From the NCBI GenBank assembly GCA_021463505.1, contig JAJTYR010000010.1, forward strand, positions 17,009 through 81,008: a DNA stretch of 64,000 nt, given 5' to 3'. Shown in pieces: positions 7,747 through 17,020 of this stretch (within the stretch, counting starts at the first letter, position 1; each line of letters starts with the position of its first letter). The notes under the pieces are model-generated. The model was not told the DNA's origin. It saw only the letters and a list, made by a program, of their open reading frames with translations, and made no database searches. Source of the DNA: Burkholderiaceae bacterium. GTDB lineage: Bacteria; Pseudomonadota; Gammaproteobacteria; Burkholderiales; Burkholderiaceae_E. The position numbers and the translations under genes were made by a program.

Positions 7747-9648
7747 ATGTGCGGTATTGCCGGGATGCTTGCCGTAGGGATGATCGACCTCAGCCCGGTG
7801 TTTTCGATGACCTCGGTGCAGGCGCATCGCGGACCGGACGATGCGGGTCACGCGCTATTCAAGGCGCCGGGCGCCCCGCCGGTACAGACCAAGCGGCAGG
7901 AGGAGGGCGAGCGGCTCGAAGGGATGTTGGCGCTGGGCCATCGTCGCCTGTCGATCATCGCCCGCGGCGATGGCGGTCACCAACCGATGAGTTACGCGGA
8001 CGGCCGCTATTGGATCACCTACAACGGCGAGATCTACAACTACCGTGAGCTCCGGGACGAGTTGCGCGCGCTCGGCTACTCGATCGCGTCGGAGTCGGAC
8101 ACCGAGGTCGTCCTCGCCGCATTCTCAGCCTGGGGAAACGCCTGCTTCCACCGGTTCAACGGCATGTGGGCACTCGCCATCTGGGATTCGCGCCGCCGGG
8201 AACTGACTCTTTCCCGCGATCGGTTCGGTGTCAAGCCTCTTCACCTGCGAAGGCACGGCAACGCGCTATTCTTCGCGTCGGAGATCAAGGGGTTGCTGGC
8301 GGGCACGAGCGCCCGTGCACGCGCGAATGCACAGACCGTCCACGACTTCCTCGTCCACGGTGCCGCCAACTGCGACAACGACACCTTCTTCGACGGCATC
8401 ACCGCGTTCCCCCCCGGTTGTGTAGCCACCTTGAAGCCGGATCGCGACTTGACCGTCGAGCCCGAACCTTACTGGCGACTCGACCCGACCGCGACTCGCG
8501 AGATCCCCTTTGCCCGGGCCTGCGACGAGTTCCGTGACCTGCTGACGTCGTCGGTCCGGATCCGAATGCGCAGCGACGTGCCGGTCGGGGCATGTCTGTC
8601 CGGAGGTCTCGATTCGTCGAGCATCGTGTGCCTGATGGATCGCGACACTTCAGGCGGCGCTATTCATACCTTCACCGCCCGCTTTCCAGAGCCCGAGTTC
8701 GACGAGAGTGCGTGGGCGCGCTGCGTGATCGAGGCGACCGGCGTCACCGGCCATTTCTCGATGCCGACCGAATCGGGCCTGCTCGAGGATCTCGACGAGC
8801 TGATCTGGCACCAGGAGGAGCCGTTCTCGACGGCGAGCCTGTATGCGCAGTGGCTGGTCATGAAGCAGGCACGCGAGCACGACATTCCGGTGCTGCTCGA
8901 TGGACAGGGGGCCGACGAGATCCTTGCAGGTTACCGCAAGTTCTATGCGTTTCACATCCTGGCGCTCGTGCGCGCCCACCGCATCGCCTCTGCGATGGGC
9001 GAGTTCGCCGCGCTACTGCGCCACGGCGACCGGGGATACCTGCGTTGGCGTGAGGGCGCGCGCTACCTCCCGGCATTCATGCAACGCCACGTCGTGTCCG
9101 GCAGGGACTTCGTCACGCCGGAACTCGCGCACACGACAAGAACCGGTCACGTCGCTCTGGGTGCTTCGGGAGACCTCCGCATGCGCCAGATGCTCGACCT
9201 GACCCGCTACAGCGTGCCCAGCCTCTTGCGTTACGAGGATCGGAACTCGATGGCCTGGTCCATCGAGAGTCGCGTTCCGTTTCTCGATTACAGGCTGGTC
9301 GAATTCGCGTTGTCGTTGCCGGTCGAGCACAAGTTGCGCGGCGGGCGCACCAAGGCCGTGCTGCGCGCGGGACTTCGCGGCATCGTTCCAGACCGCGTAC
9401 TGGAACGCCGTGACAAGATGGGATTCGTCACGCCGCAATCGCGATGGATGGAAGCCGACCTCGGCCGACAAGTCGAGCGCGCCTGCGCCGACGCGCCAGC
9501 CTTGCTGCGGCGCTGGTTCGGTTTCGATGCCATGTTGAGGGCGTGGCGCACCGGGTCGTCGCGCGAGCGTCGATCAATGCAGGCGCTCGTCTTTCGCGCG
9601 GGCATCCTGGCCCGATGGGCCAGACGATTCGAAATCTCGGCAGAATGA
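7747..9648 (+). CDS. Glutamine-hydrolysing asparagine-synthase homologue, probable sugar-uronate amidase (WbpS-like)
   Basis: A complete 633-aa two-domain protein. The class II glutaminase domain begins MCGIAGM with the catalytic Cys at residue 2, and has YNGEIYNYREL around residue 98. The ATP-dependent synthase domain carries SGGLDSSSIV near residue 284 and SRVPFLDYRLVEFALSLP near residue 510. In O-antigen loci such homologues (WbpS in P. aeruginosa O6) convert hexuronic acids to hexuronamides instead of making asparagine. The placement between two glycosyltransferases supports that role here. A GGGGAG ribosome site precedes the ATG by 8 nt. It overlaps the next gene by ATGA. A housekeeping AsnB is the alternative. 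Confidence 0.8.
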   Translation: MCGIAGMLAVGMIDLSPVFSMTSVQAHRGPDDAGHALFKAPGAPPVQTKRQEEGERLEGMLALGHRRLSIIARGDGGHQPMSYADGRYWITYNGEIYNYRELRDELRALGYSIASESDTEVVLAAFSAWGNACFHRFNGMWALAIWDSRRRELTLSRDRFGVKPLHLRRHGNALFFASEIKGLLAGTSARARANAQTVHDFLVHGAANCDNDTFFDGITAFPPGCVATLKPDRDLTVEPEPYWRLDPTATREIPFARACDEFRDLLTSSVRIRMRSDVPVGACLSGGLDSSSIVCLMDRDTSGGAIHTFTARFPEPEFDESAWARCVIEATGVTGHFSMPTESGLLEDLDELIWHQEEPFSTASLYAQWLVMKQAREHDIPVLLDGQGADEILAGYRKFYAFHILALVRAHRIASAMGEFAALLRHGDRGYLRWREGARYLPAFMQRHVVSGRDFVTPELAHTTRTGHVALGASGDLRMRQMLDLTRYSVPSLLRYEDRNSMAWSIESRVPFLDYRLVEFALSLPVEHKLRGGRTKAVLRAGLRGIVPDRVLERRDKMGFVTPQSRWMEADLGRQVERACADAPALLRRWFGFDAMLRAWRTGSSRERRSMQALVFRAGILARWARRFEISAE

Positions 9649-10901
9649 GCCAGGTCATCTGGTACGTCCATCCGTATGCAGGCGGACCCGGTATCGGTCG
9701 CTACTGTCGGCCGTTCGAACTCGGCAAGGCGTGGCAGCGCGCGGGCGCGCGGCCGCTCGTGATCACCGCATCATTTCACCACCTGCTCGACGAACCCGGT
9801 GCGCACCCCGCGCATGTCGACGTCGAGGGCGTACCCTACGCATTCCTGTCCGTCCCTTCCTATAGGACCAACCGCCTCGGACGGGTCGTCAACATGGCGC
9901 TCTTCGCGGCACAGATCTGGCGCCAGGCGACCCGACTCGCGCTCCGATACGGCCAACCGGACCTCGTCATCGGCTCATCGCCCCACCCCTATGCATTCCT
10001 GGGCACGCACGCCATCGCTCGCCGCTTCGGCGCACGTTCGGTATTCGAAGTGCGCGACCTCTGGCCGCTCAGTCTCACGGAACTCGCCGGCGTAAGCCCT
10101 GCGCACCCGATGGTGCGATTCACGGCGTGGCTGGAACGCTACGCCTATCGGCATGCCGATACCGTCGTCTCATTGCTGCCCTGCTCGCGCGCCTACATGA
10201 CCGAGCATGGGCTGGATCCCGCACGCTGGCGATACATACCGAATGGAGTCGAGAACCTCGTGCTGACGGCGCACGAATCAACGCAGCCGTGCGTGCGCAC
10301 TGTTCGACGATGGCGGGACGAAGGCCGAACCACGGTGGTCTATGCCGGCGCCATGGGTCCGCCGAACTACGTGCACTCCCTCGTCGATGCGATCGACGTC
10401 CTGCGCCAGCGTGGCGACCGCAGGCTTTCCGCCGTGATCGTCGGTCGGGGCGACGAATCTGCGACCATCGCCAGACAGGTCGACGAACTCGGACTCGGCG
10501 ATCGCGTCGCACTGTTCGAGCAGATACCGAAGCGCGAGATCCCGGCGCTGCTGGCTGAATCCGACATTGGCTACATATCGCTGCGCCCCGAACCGCTCTT
10601 CCGCTTCGGCGTCAGCCCGAACAAGCTCTTCGACTACATGATGGCAGGCCTTCCGGTGCTGTTCGCGATCCAGGCGGGTAACGACCCGGTATCCGACGCG
10701 CAGTGCGGGTATTCGGTCTCGCCTGGCGACAAGGTCGCTATCGCCGACGCCCTGGAAAAGCTCGCATCACTGCCGGCCAGAGCCCGGCAGGAGATGGGGG
10801 AGCGCGGCCGCACCTACGTGCGTGAACACCACGGCTACGAGCGACTCGCGGCCGACTACCTGCAGACGATCGCCATGCCGGGCCGGGTCGCGAGCCGATG
10901 A
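9645..10901 (+). CDS. GT4-family glycosyltransferase (WbuB-like)
   Basis: A 418-aa GT-B glycosyltransferase. The N-terminal half has GGPGIGRYCRPFELG with ITASFHHLLD, a pattern seen in WbuB-type transferases. A FEVRDLWPLSLTEL segment lies near residue 133, and the GT4 C-terminal motif SPNKLFDYMMAGLPVLFA near residue 324 carries the donor-contacting acid. It overlaps asnB-like and epimerase neighbours by 4 bp at each end, so it belongs to the same transcript. WbuB proteins transfer amino-deoxy sugars such as FucNAc; the exact sugar here is unknown. The in-frame region upstream of 9645 is inside the asnB-like gene and is not used. Confidence 0.75.
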   Translation: MSQVIWYVHPYAGGPGIGRYCRPFELGKAWQRAGARPLVITASFHHLLDEPGAHPAHVDVEGVPYAFLSVPSYRTNRLGRVVNMALFAAQIWRQATRLALRYGQPDLVIGSSPHPYAFLGTHAIARRFGARSVFEVRDLWPLSLTELAGVSPAHPMVRFTAWLERYAYRHADTVVSLLPCSRAYMTEHGLDPARWRYIPNGVENLVLTAHESTQPCVRTVRRWRDEGRTTVVYAGAMGPPNYVHSLVDAIDVLRQRGDRRLSAVIVGRGDESATIARQVDELGLGDRVALFEQIPKREIPALLAESDIGYISLRPEPLFRFGVSPNKLFDYMMAGLPVLFAIQAGNDPVSDAQCGYSVSPGDKVAIADALEKLASLPARARQEMGERGRTYVREHHGYERLAADYLQTIAMPGRVASR

Positions 10902-11857
10902 AGATCGCAGTCACCGGGGCCACCGGCTACATCGGGCGCCAGCTGGTCCGTGTCGCTGCGGAGCGCGGCCATGGGGTCCTTGCACTGGTTCGCCGGCCGA
11001 ACGACGAGCTTGCACGCTTCGCGAGTCAGCATGCCATCGACGGCCAACTGCCACGCTACCTCGAAGGAGTCGACGCGATCATTCATCTCGCGGGGCTCGC
11101 GCACGTTCGCCGCACCAGACGCAGCGACGGCGCGGCGTTCGACGACGCAAACCGGCAATTTGCGCTCACGGTGGCCGAAGCCGCACAACGCGCTTGTGTC
11201 GCACGGTTCGCCTACGTCAGCTCGATCGGAGTGCACGGGAACTGGTCGGGCGATCCGATTGTGGAATCCTCCCCATTTGCGCCCGACACGCCTTACGCGA
11301 TGTCCAAGCTGATGGGCGAGCAGGCGCTGGCACGATTCCACGTGTCAGCACCATCGCGACTTGTCATCGTGCGTCCGCCGATGGTCTACGGCCCCGATTG
11401 CCCGGGCAACTTCCCGCGGTTGGCTCGCCTGGTTACTCGCGGGCTTCCGCTGCCGTTTGCGGCAGTCTCCGCCAGGCGCTCGTTCGTCCACGTCGGCAAT
11501 CTGATCGACTTCCTGCTTGAAGCCGTCCGGCCGGGCATCACAGGCGAACGCTTCGTCGTCGGTGATGGATCGGACTTCAGCCTCGCACAACTGGTCACGC
11601 TGATGGCCGGCGCCGCTGGTGTCCGCTCGCGGATGTTTCCGGTGCCGCCGGCGCTGCTTCGTGCCGGCGCCCGTGCAGTACGCCTGCGACGCGAGATGGA
11701 AAGCCTGACGCGCCCGATGCTGGTCGACTGGTCGCACGCCCGAACGGCCCTCGGCTGGTCTCCGCCGTTCGAACCCGACGAAGCGATGGCCACAACGCTG
11801 GCTGCGTCCTGGCCAAACCCGCAGCGCAAGATCTGCGGGGAAGGGGGGCCGGAATGA
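10898..11857 (+). CDS. wbpK: NAD-dependent epimerase/reductase (WbpK/WbpV-like)
   Basis: A 319-aa extended short-chain dehydrogenase. It has a Rossmann GATGYIG at the N-terminus, HLAGLAH near residue 66 and the catalytic YxxxK (YAMSK) near residue 133. In O-antigen clusters, WbpK/WbpV proteins of this length sit directly before the WbpL initiating transferase and reduce the UDP-4-keto-6-deoxy-GlcNAc made by WbpM to UDP-FucNAc or UDP-QuiNAc. That order is seen here, and the gene overlaps both neighbours by ATGA. No wbpM homologue is in the window; it may lie outside it. WbpK and WbpV (C4 configuration of the product) cannot be told apart by eye. Confidence 0.75.
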   Translation: MKIAVTGATGYIGRQLVRVAAERGHGVLALVRRPNDELARFASQHAIDGQLPRYLEGVDAIIHLAGLAHVRRTRRSDGAAFDDANRQFALTVAEAAQRACVARFAYVSSIGVHGNWSGDPIVESSPFAPDTPYAMSKLMGEQALARFHVSAPSRLVIVRPPMVYGPDCPGNFPRLARLVTRGLPLPFAAVSARRSFVHVGNLIDFLLEAVRPGITGERFVVGDGSDFSLAQLVTLMAGAAGVRSRMFPVPPALLRAGARAVRLRREMESLTRPMLVDWSHARTALGWSPPFEPDEAMATTLAASWPNPQRKICGEGGPE

Positions 11858-12861
11858 CGACGACCGGCTGGATCGCCGCCTTCATCGCCTTGATTGTGTC
11901 GCTGTACGTCACGCGCCGCGCTATCGAATGGGCGCTCGGTCAGCGTCTGATCGACGTTCCGAACGAGCGCAGCTCGCACATCATCCCGACTCCGCGCGGC
12001 GGCGGCCTCGGCATCGTCGCGGGCGCAATCATCGGTCTTGCGCCGCTTGCCATGGCCAGCATGCTGCAACTTCGACTTGCCGGAGCACTCGCCTGCGGGT
12101 GCGTAATCGCCGTGCTGGGCTACCTCGACGACCGGCACTCCCTGTCCGTTCGGATCCGGCTGGCGATACAGGCGCTCACGGCAACCGCAGCACTCGCGCT
12201 GCTATGGCCGCTGCCACCGCTCCAGCTACCCGGCATCACTGTGTTGCCACCGCTTGCCGCCGTCCTGTACTTCCTCGGATTGGTCTGGCTCACCAACCTC
12301 TACAATTTCATGGACGGTATCGATGGCATCGCGGGTGCGCAGGCCGTTGCCGTCTGCCTCGTGTGGACACTTCTTGCCACTACGACAGGGATTGCCAGCG
12401 TCGCGCTGGTGCTTGCCGCCGCCAACCTGGGCTTCATACGTTACAACTGGCCTCCAGCCCGGATCTTCATGGGCGACACCGGGAGCGCATTCGTAGGCTT
12501 CGAACTCGGTGTGTGCGCAATCGCGCTGGCTGCTGAGACGGCGACATCGGTGCTCCTTTGGTTGATCCCGCTGGCCGGATTCATCGCCGACGCGACGTCG
12601 ACCCTGCTCGTGCGCCTCGTACGCGGGCGCAGACCTGACGAGGCACACCGTAGTCATCTCTATCAGCGGCTCGCGCGGCGCTTCGGACGACATTCAGTCG
12701 TTACCATCCTGTACATGGTTCTTGTACTCGTTGTTCTCGGGCCGCTGACGCTGCTCACCTTGGGCGAAGCACCGGGGAATGCGGCAACCACGCTGCTGTT
12801 CGTCGTGCTCGCGCTGTCGCTGTCCGCGATCGGCCTGGGTGCGGGACGCGACGACGGATGA
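11854..12861 (+). CDS. wbpL: Undecaprenyl-phosphate glycosyl-1-phosphate transferase (WbpL/WecA family)
   Basis: A 335-aa polytopic membrane protein of the MraY/WecA family with about ten or eleven helices. Conserved cytoplasmic motifs are present: GYLDDR near residue 90 (metal-binding Asp pair), NLYNFMDGIDG near residue 148, IFMGDTGSAFVG near residue 204, and HRSHLYQRL near residue 266 (the HIP-type loop). It starts O-unit assembly by moving a HexNAc-1-phosphate (for WbpL, FucNAc-1-P or GlcNAc-1-P) onto undecaprenyl phosphate. It overlaps the WbpK-like gene by ATGA and is the last gene of the tightly coupled block. Confidence 0.85.
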   Translation: MTTTGWIAAFIALIVSLYVTRRAIEWALGQRLIDVPNERSSHIIPTPRGGGLGIVAGAIIGLAPLAMASMLQLRLAGALACGCVIAVLGYLDDRHSLSVRIRLAIQALTATAALALLWPLPPLQLPGITVLPPLAAVLYFLGLVWLTNLYNFMDGIDGIAGAQAVAVCLVWTLLATTTGIASVALVLAAANLGFIRYNWPPARIFMGDTGSAFVGFELGVCAIALAAETATSVLLWLIPLAGFIADATSTLLVRLVRGRRPDEAHRSHLYQRLARRFGRHSVVTILYMVLVLVVLGPLTLLTLGEAPGNAATTLLFVVLALSLSAIGLGAGRDDG

Positions 12862-12985
12862 TGGTGAGGAAGCACCATACGGCACCCGAAGCCGGCCCCG
12901 ACAGATCCTCTCAGGATTTTCGAGACCACAGCGTGCAACGTCCGATCAAGGGTTCTCGTCGCCGTCGAACCACACCGTTCCTGAA

Positions 12986-14653
12986 ATGCGCGCCGCTGCA
13001 TCACTGATACTCTTTTGCACCGCGGGATGCTGGGCCGCGTCGCCTTTGGTGCCCCCTGCGCCAAGGATGCCAGCCGATCACTGGATCGGACCGAAGATAG
13101 CCCCCGAACAATATCTGGATTCCAATCGCGGCTTGTATGACGTCGACAGGGATGGGGTTCTGGTGACGCTGTATCGCGACAGAAGCGAACAGACCAGTGC
13201 CCGCCTCGAGTACAACCCCGCTTTCATCGCCAACTACGCGATCACCGCGTGCCGGGAGTACATTCAAACGGGTGCTCACTCCGCTGCAAAGATCCTCCAT
13301 GCCCAGCTCTCGTGGCTTCTTCGGCATGCGGAACACCGCGAAGTTGGCGGGCGAACCTTTCGGCGCTATCCATATACGTTCGAGTGGGTCAAGTACAAAC
13401 TGAGTCCGCCATGGGTCTCCGGATTCGCCCAGGCGCTGGTCGGCACCGCGTTTGCCTGTGGTGCCGACAGCACCGGCGACCCTTCCTATTCAGATGCAGC
13501 TGTCGAGACATTCTCTGCCCTGAAGGTATCAACAGCCAGCGGTGGCGTCACGACGTTCGGATTGGACACGGCGTGGTTCGAAGAGGCAGCCAAAGAAGGC
13601 TTTCCGTCGATCAAGATCCTCAACGGGCATCTTACTGCCATGGAGGGACTGAAGAGCTTCATCGAGTGGAAACCTGACACCGATTTCTCTGACCTCTATC
13701 GAAAGGCTGTAAATGGTACACGTGTACTGCTCCGCTCTTTCGACGCTGGTTACCTGAGTTACTACGACCACTTCCCGCCAAACCTGCCCCAGGAATGGGG
13801 GTTGTCCGGGCGTATCGGGTATAACTCCCTTCATCTCATTCAGCTGACAGATCTCTATCGGGTCACTGGAGACTCATATTTCCTGCGGTATGCATTGCGG
13901 TTCGCCGAATACGAGAGCCCTCTCCATCTGGTGACGACATCGGGCTCGACTTCCGCGGATACGAACGGCCCCGACCGAATCAACATGGTGCTGGGTAACG
14001 ACTACTGGTCACACAGTGTGTTTCCGACCTCGGTTCTCGTCGACCTGGGCGAGGTATTCCAGACGTACGGGATTTCTCTGGTTGCTCACACCGATCGATC
14101 TACACCGCGGGATTTCCTGCTTTCGGTTTCGATCGACGGGCTTGGATTTCGACCCTTGCGCGACGTGCGACGCAATACCTCGATGCGTCGGACGATCGGA
14201 TGGGCGCAAACACCCGCTCGCTATGTCCGATTGGACATCCTCTCCGATAATGGAAACGAAAACGTCACACTCAAGGGAGTCTATGTGCACCGTAGGGAGA
14301 CAATGGGCGCCGCGGTTGCGACACCCATGGCGATGTCCGTTGGAAATATGCCGGGCCTCGCTTTCTCGCGGCGCGGCTGGCACCCCCCGGCATCTGGATG
14401 GTTGATATTCAGACGATCGGGCCTTCCGGGGGGCGTGAGATCGGCAATGTTTGTCGGCACGTCGTCAGGCGAAATCACGGTCAACACAGCCGTCACTCCG
14501 GATGGGATCAAGGCGCGCGTCAAAGAGGTTCGGTCAAGGTGCTCCGCAAGTCCGTGCCGCGTGCCGATCCCCGATGGAGGAGGCGATTTCGTATTTGTCG
14601 AATGGGCTGGTCTGGACGCCGGCCCGGACCTGCGTCTTCGCTTGAGCCACTAA
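12986..14653 (+). CDS. Exported D-glucuronyl C5-epimerase-like protein with a discoidin-like domain
   Basis: A 555-aa protein, 124 bp after wbpL. It starts with a Sec-type signal (MRAAASLILFCTAGCWA); a Cys at residue 15 makes a poor lipobox. Residues ~70-320 match the alpha-helical C-terminal fold of D-glucuronyl C5-epimerases (FIANYAITACREY, then SWLLRHAEHREVGGRTFRRYP, WVSGFAQAL, LNGHLTAMEG, YYDHFP). Residues ~335-435 look like an F5/8 type C (discoidin) beta-sandwich (VLVDLGEVFQ, SIDGLGFRPL, RYVRLDIL). The last ~110 residues are an unassigned beta-rich tail. Location suggests a periplasmic or surface enzyme acting on uronic acids of the finished polymer. G+C looks lower than in neighbours, hinting at separate acquisition. 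The function is inferred. Confidence 0.65.
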   Translation: MRAAASLILFCTAGCWAASPLVPPAPRMPADHWIGPKIAPEQYLDSNRGLYDVDRDGVLVTLYRDRSEQTSARLEYNPAFIANYAITACREYIQTGAHSAAKILHAQLSWLLRHAEHREVGGRTFRRYPYTFEWVKYKLSPPWVSGFAQALVGTAFACGADSTGDPSYSDAAVETFSALKVSTASGGVTTFGLDTAWFEEAAKEGFPSIKILNGHLTAMEGLKSFIEWKPDTDFSDLYRKAVNGTRVLLRSFDAGYLSYYDHFPPNLPQEWGLSGRIGYNSLHLIQLTDLYRVTGDSYFLRYALRFAEYESPLHLVTTSGSTSADTNGPDRINMVLGNDYWSHSVFPTSVLVDLGEVFQTYGISLVAHTDRSTPRDFLLSVSIDGLGFRPLRDVRRNTSMRRTIGWAQTPARYVRLDILSDNGNENVTLKGVYVHRRETMGAAVATPMAMSVGNMPGLAFSRRGWHPPASGWLIFRRSGLPGGVRSAMFVGTSSGEITVNTAVTPDGIKARVKEVRSRCSASPCRVPIPDGGGDFVFVEWAGLDAGPDLRLRLSH

Positions 14654-14689
14654 ACGGAAGTTCCATCGTCCGCCGGCCGCATTTTTGCT

Positions 14690-14913
14690 CGATCGCCTGG
14701 TGGCCGATCATGCCGCCATCGCCCACCAGCACGCACTCATCGATATCGAACTGCGCGCGCAGCCGCTGCACCTCGGGCAGCAACGTGGCGCTGTCGGCCA
14801 CGTTGCCGGGGTGCACGGAGACCGCTACCGGGCAGCCGCGCGCATCGGTCAGCAGCCCATGGTTGACCTGCAGCAGCCCCTTGCGGCCATCACGGCTATA
14901 GAAATCAACCCGT
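14690..14913 (-). pseudogene. IS1634-type transposase remnant
   Basis: Read on the minus strand, this stretch encodes an uninterrupted piece of a DDE transposase: FYSRDGRKGLLQVNHGLL, then VAVSVHPGNVADSATLLPE and ECVLVGDGGMIGHQAIEQ. This is the central catalytic part of IS1634-family transposases, including the second catalytic Asp region. The start, the rest of the catalytic domain and any terminal inverted repeats are absent. It is a relic left between the O-antigen operon and the oppositely oriented acyltransferase/WbpA pair. The remainder of 14654-14982 shows nothing else recognisable. Confidence 0.6.
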
Positions 14914-14982
14914 CTTCACACGCGAGGAGCAATACCGCCCGCTGAAGGCTTCAGGGGCTACGGGAGTTCTGACGGCCGCTGA

Positions 14983-16983
14983 TCACAGACCAAGTGCCTC
15001 GAGCACGAAGGGCGCGACGATCCGGGATCCCGCTACGCTCAGATGGTTGTCGTCCGCGTAGATGAGTTCTGCGTTACGCAGACCGCTGCACCAGTCGTTC
15101 GAACAGAAGACGCGTTCCGCGTCGATCACGATCAGCGATCGGCCCACCGCCCGGATGTCCTCCACCAGATTGCGGTAGTCCACCATCCGGGCTCGGTAGA
15201 CCTCGTAGGAGACGGCGCATCCTTCACGCACTCGAGTGAACGTCAGCGGCCGGGAGAGGCAATCGCGCGCCGGAACCCCCAACTCCGGAACCTGGAGAAA
15301 GTATGCGACTCGCAGGCCCTTGTTCGCCAGACGACCGATCGTCCCCTGCAACCCGCGCGTAAACGCCTGCGACGGCGACGCCTGCGCCTGGAGCCCGTCG
15401 CCGCCTCGTTCGGCGATCGGGGGGTAGTTGTAGTTGGCCTCGACGGGCCCGAACCCCTTCCCGTCGAGATATTGAGGGCCGCGTGATGCCAGCACGACGG
15501 CGACCAGGCGCCGGTCTCTTTCGAGTGCGCTCAGGATGACGTCGATGCTTCGCGCGCATGCGCTGCGTTCCGCTGCATTCCTGCCCGTGACGGCGCCGTC
15601 GAAGGGCGGACAGCCGGAGTTCGCGAGAAGCAGGGTGCCGTAGCCCTTGCTGGCGGCCAGTTCGGAGACCCCCGGAAACAGCACGTGCGCGTGCGAATCA
15701 CCGACGAGCGCGATCATCCGCTCGCCGGGGTGATGCTGGCGGCAGTAGACCGGCGCATCCGTCCCGGAGAACAACGCGAGGCAGGCGTTGTCCTGCCGCG
15801 GCTCGCGGATCATCTGGGCCTCGGCGTCTCTCGCATAGCGAACCGCTTTCCGGTCTGGCAATCCTCCCGAATCCACCACGACACGGGACGCGAGCACCAG
15901 CCCCAGCATCGCTACGATCAGGACCGGCACGACGCGACCTCGGGCCCATCCGTGACGAATCGGGCGCTCGATCCATGCATGGGTTCCCCAGGCAAGCAGC
16001 ACGGACAGAAGGGCGGCCGCCCACAAGAGCCATCCGGCGGGTTGGCCCGATTCGGCGATCCGGACAAAAGAGAGCAACGGCCAGTGCCACAGATACAACG
16101 GGTAGCTGATGAGCCCGACCAGCACCAACGGCTTCGCTGCAAGGGCGCGATTCACCGTCGCGCCGTGGCCGCTCGCGATGAGCGCCGCGACGCCGGACAA
16201 GGGTCCGATCATGCCCGGGCTCGGATAGAGCGCGTGCTCGTCGAACGTGAACAGGCCCCATGCGATCAACAGCAGCCCGGCGACCGAAAGCATGTTCCGC
16301 GGCGTCCGGGGTTCGAGCACGGCAGGCAGCGCACCTCCCCTTCTCGCGTGCCACCATGCGACGCCGGCACCGATCAGGAGTTCCCATCCGCGCGCAAGCG
16401 GGTGATAGTAGAGCGCGTCGGCGCTGCGAGCGGCAAGGTGAGCGCCGAACGCGAGAGAGACCACGGCCAGCGCGACGATGACGATGCCGGCATCGACGCG
16501 AAATCGACGGGCGCCCAGGAGCACGACAGGCCAGACGAGATAGAACTGCTCCTCGACCGACAGCGACCAGAGGTGCAGAAGCGGCTTGGCGCTCGAGACC
16601 ACGTCGAAATAGCCCGCCTCCTGCATGAGCCGGAAATTGAGAACGAAGGCAATCGCGTAGTACGCATGCCGGGCGAGGCGTTCGTACTCGTCGGCGAACA
16701 ACGCGAAAGCCCCGAATGCAAGCGTCGCGATCAATACCGCAATCAGCGCGGGGAACAGGCGCCTGATGCGCCGCGCGTAGAAGGCACCGAAGCGGAAGCG
16801 CCCGTCGGCCTGCTCGCGAAGCAGGATCAGGGAGATCAGGTATCCGGAAATGACGAAGAAGATGTCGACGCCCAGGAACCCGCCAGGCAGTGCCGAGGGA
16901 GCGACGTGGAAGACGAGAACGCTGAGGACGGCGACCGCCCGAAGTCCGTCGATGTCTGCGCGATAGGTGACCGCGGACCTCAT
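14983..16983 (-). CDS. Membrane acyltransferase with SGNH domain (OafA/YrhL-type O-acetylase)
   Basis: A 666-aa protein with two parts. Residues ~5-345 are an acyltransferase-3 domain with about ten helices: YRADIDGLRAVAVLSVLVFH carries the conserved His, and the GVDIFFVISGYLIS and LWSLSVEEQFYLVWP motifs follow. Residues ~400-666 form a periplasmic SGNH hydrolase-like domain with GDSHAHV and a terminal DDNHLSVAGS block. Such fusions O-acetylate cell-surface polysaccharides. It begins 37 bp after the WbpA-like gene and probably shares its transcript. The start at 16983 is chosen because the 34 codons upstream have no family match and run into the WbpA-like gene. Confidence 0.85.
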   Translation of the reverse strand: MRSAVTYRADIDGLRAVAVLSVLVFHVAPSALPGGFLGVDIFFVISGYLISLILLREQADGRFRFGAFYARRIRRLFPALIAVLIATLAFGAFALFADEYERLARHAYYAIAFVLNFRLMQEAGYFDVVSSAKPLLHLWSLSVEEQFYLVWPVVLLGARRFRVDAGIVIVALAVVSLAFGAHLAARSADALYYHPLARGWELLIGAGVAWWHARRGGALPAVLEPRTPRNMLSVAGLLLIAWGLFTFDEHALYPSPGMIGPLSGVAALIASGHGATVNRALAAKPLVLVGLISYPLYLWHWPLLSFVRIAESGQPAGWLLWAAALLSVLLAWGTHAWIERPIRHGWARGRVVPVLIVAMLGLVLASRVVVDSGGLPDRKAVRYARDAEAQMIREPRQDNACLALFSGTDAPVYCRQHHPGERMIALVGDSHAHVLFPGVSELAASKGYGTLLLANSGCPPFDGAVTGRNAAERSACARSIDVILSALERDRRLVAVVLASRGPQYLDGKGFGPVEANYNYPPIAERGGDGLQAQASPSQAFTRGLQGTIGRLANKGLRVAYFLQVPELGVPARDCLSRPLTFTRVREGCAVSYEVYRARMVDYRNLVEDIRAVGRSLIVIDAERVFCSNDWCSGLRNAELIYADDNHLSVAGSRIVAPFVLEALGL

Positions 16984-17020
16984 CGGACGCGCTTGAAATA
17001 TTCCCGGTCGCAGCCGGTGC

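Noticed and set aside
12779..12985. Earlier start for the C5-epimerase-like gene, inside wbpL
   Set aside because: That would add ~69 polar residues before a clear signal peptide; the ATG at 12986 begins directly with the signal.
14654..14982. Complete insertion sequence at the end of the O-antigen operon
   Set aside because: Only a central ~75-codon piece of the transposase is present, without ends, inverted repeats or target duplication.
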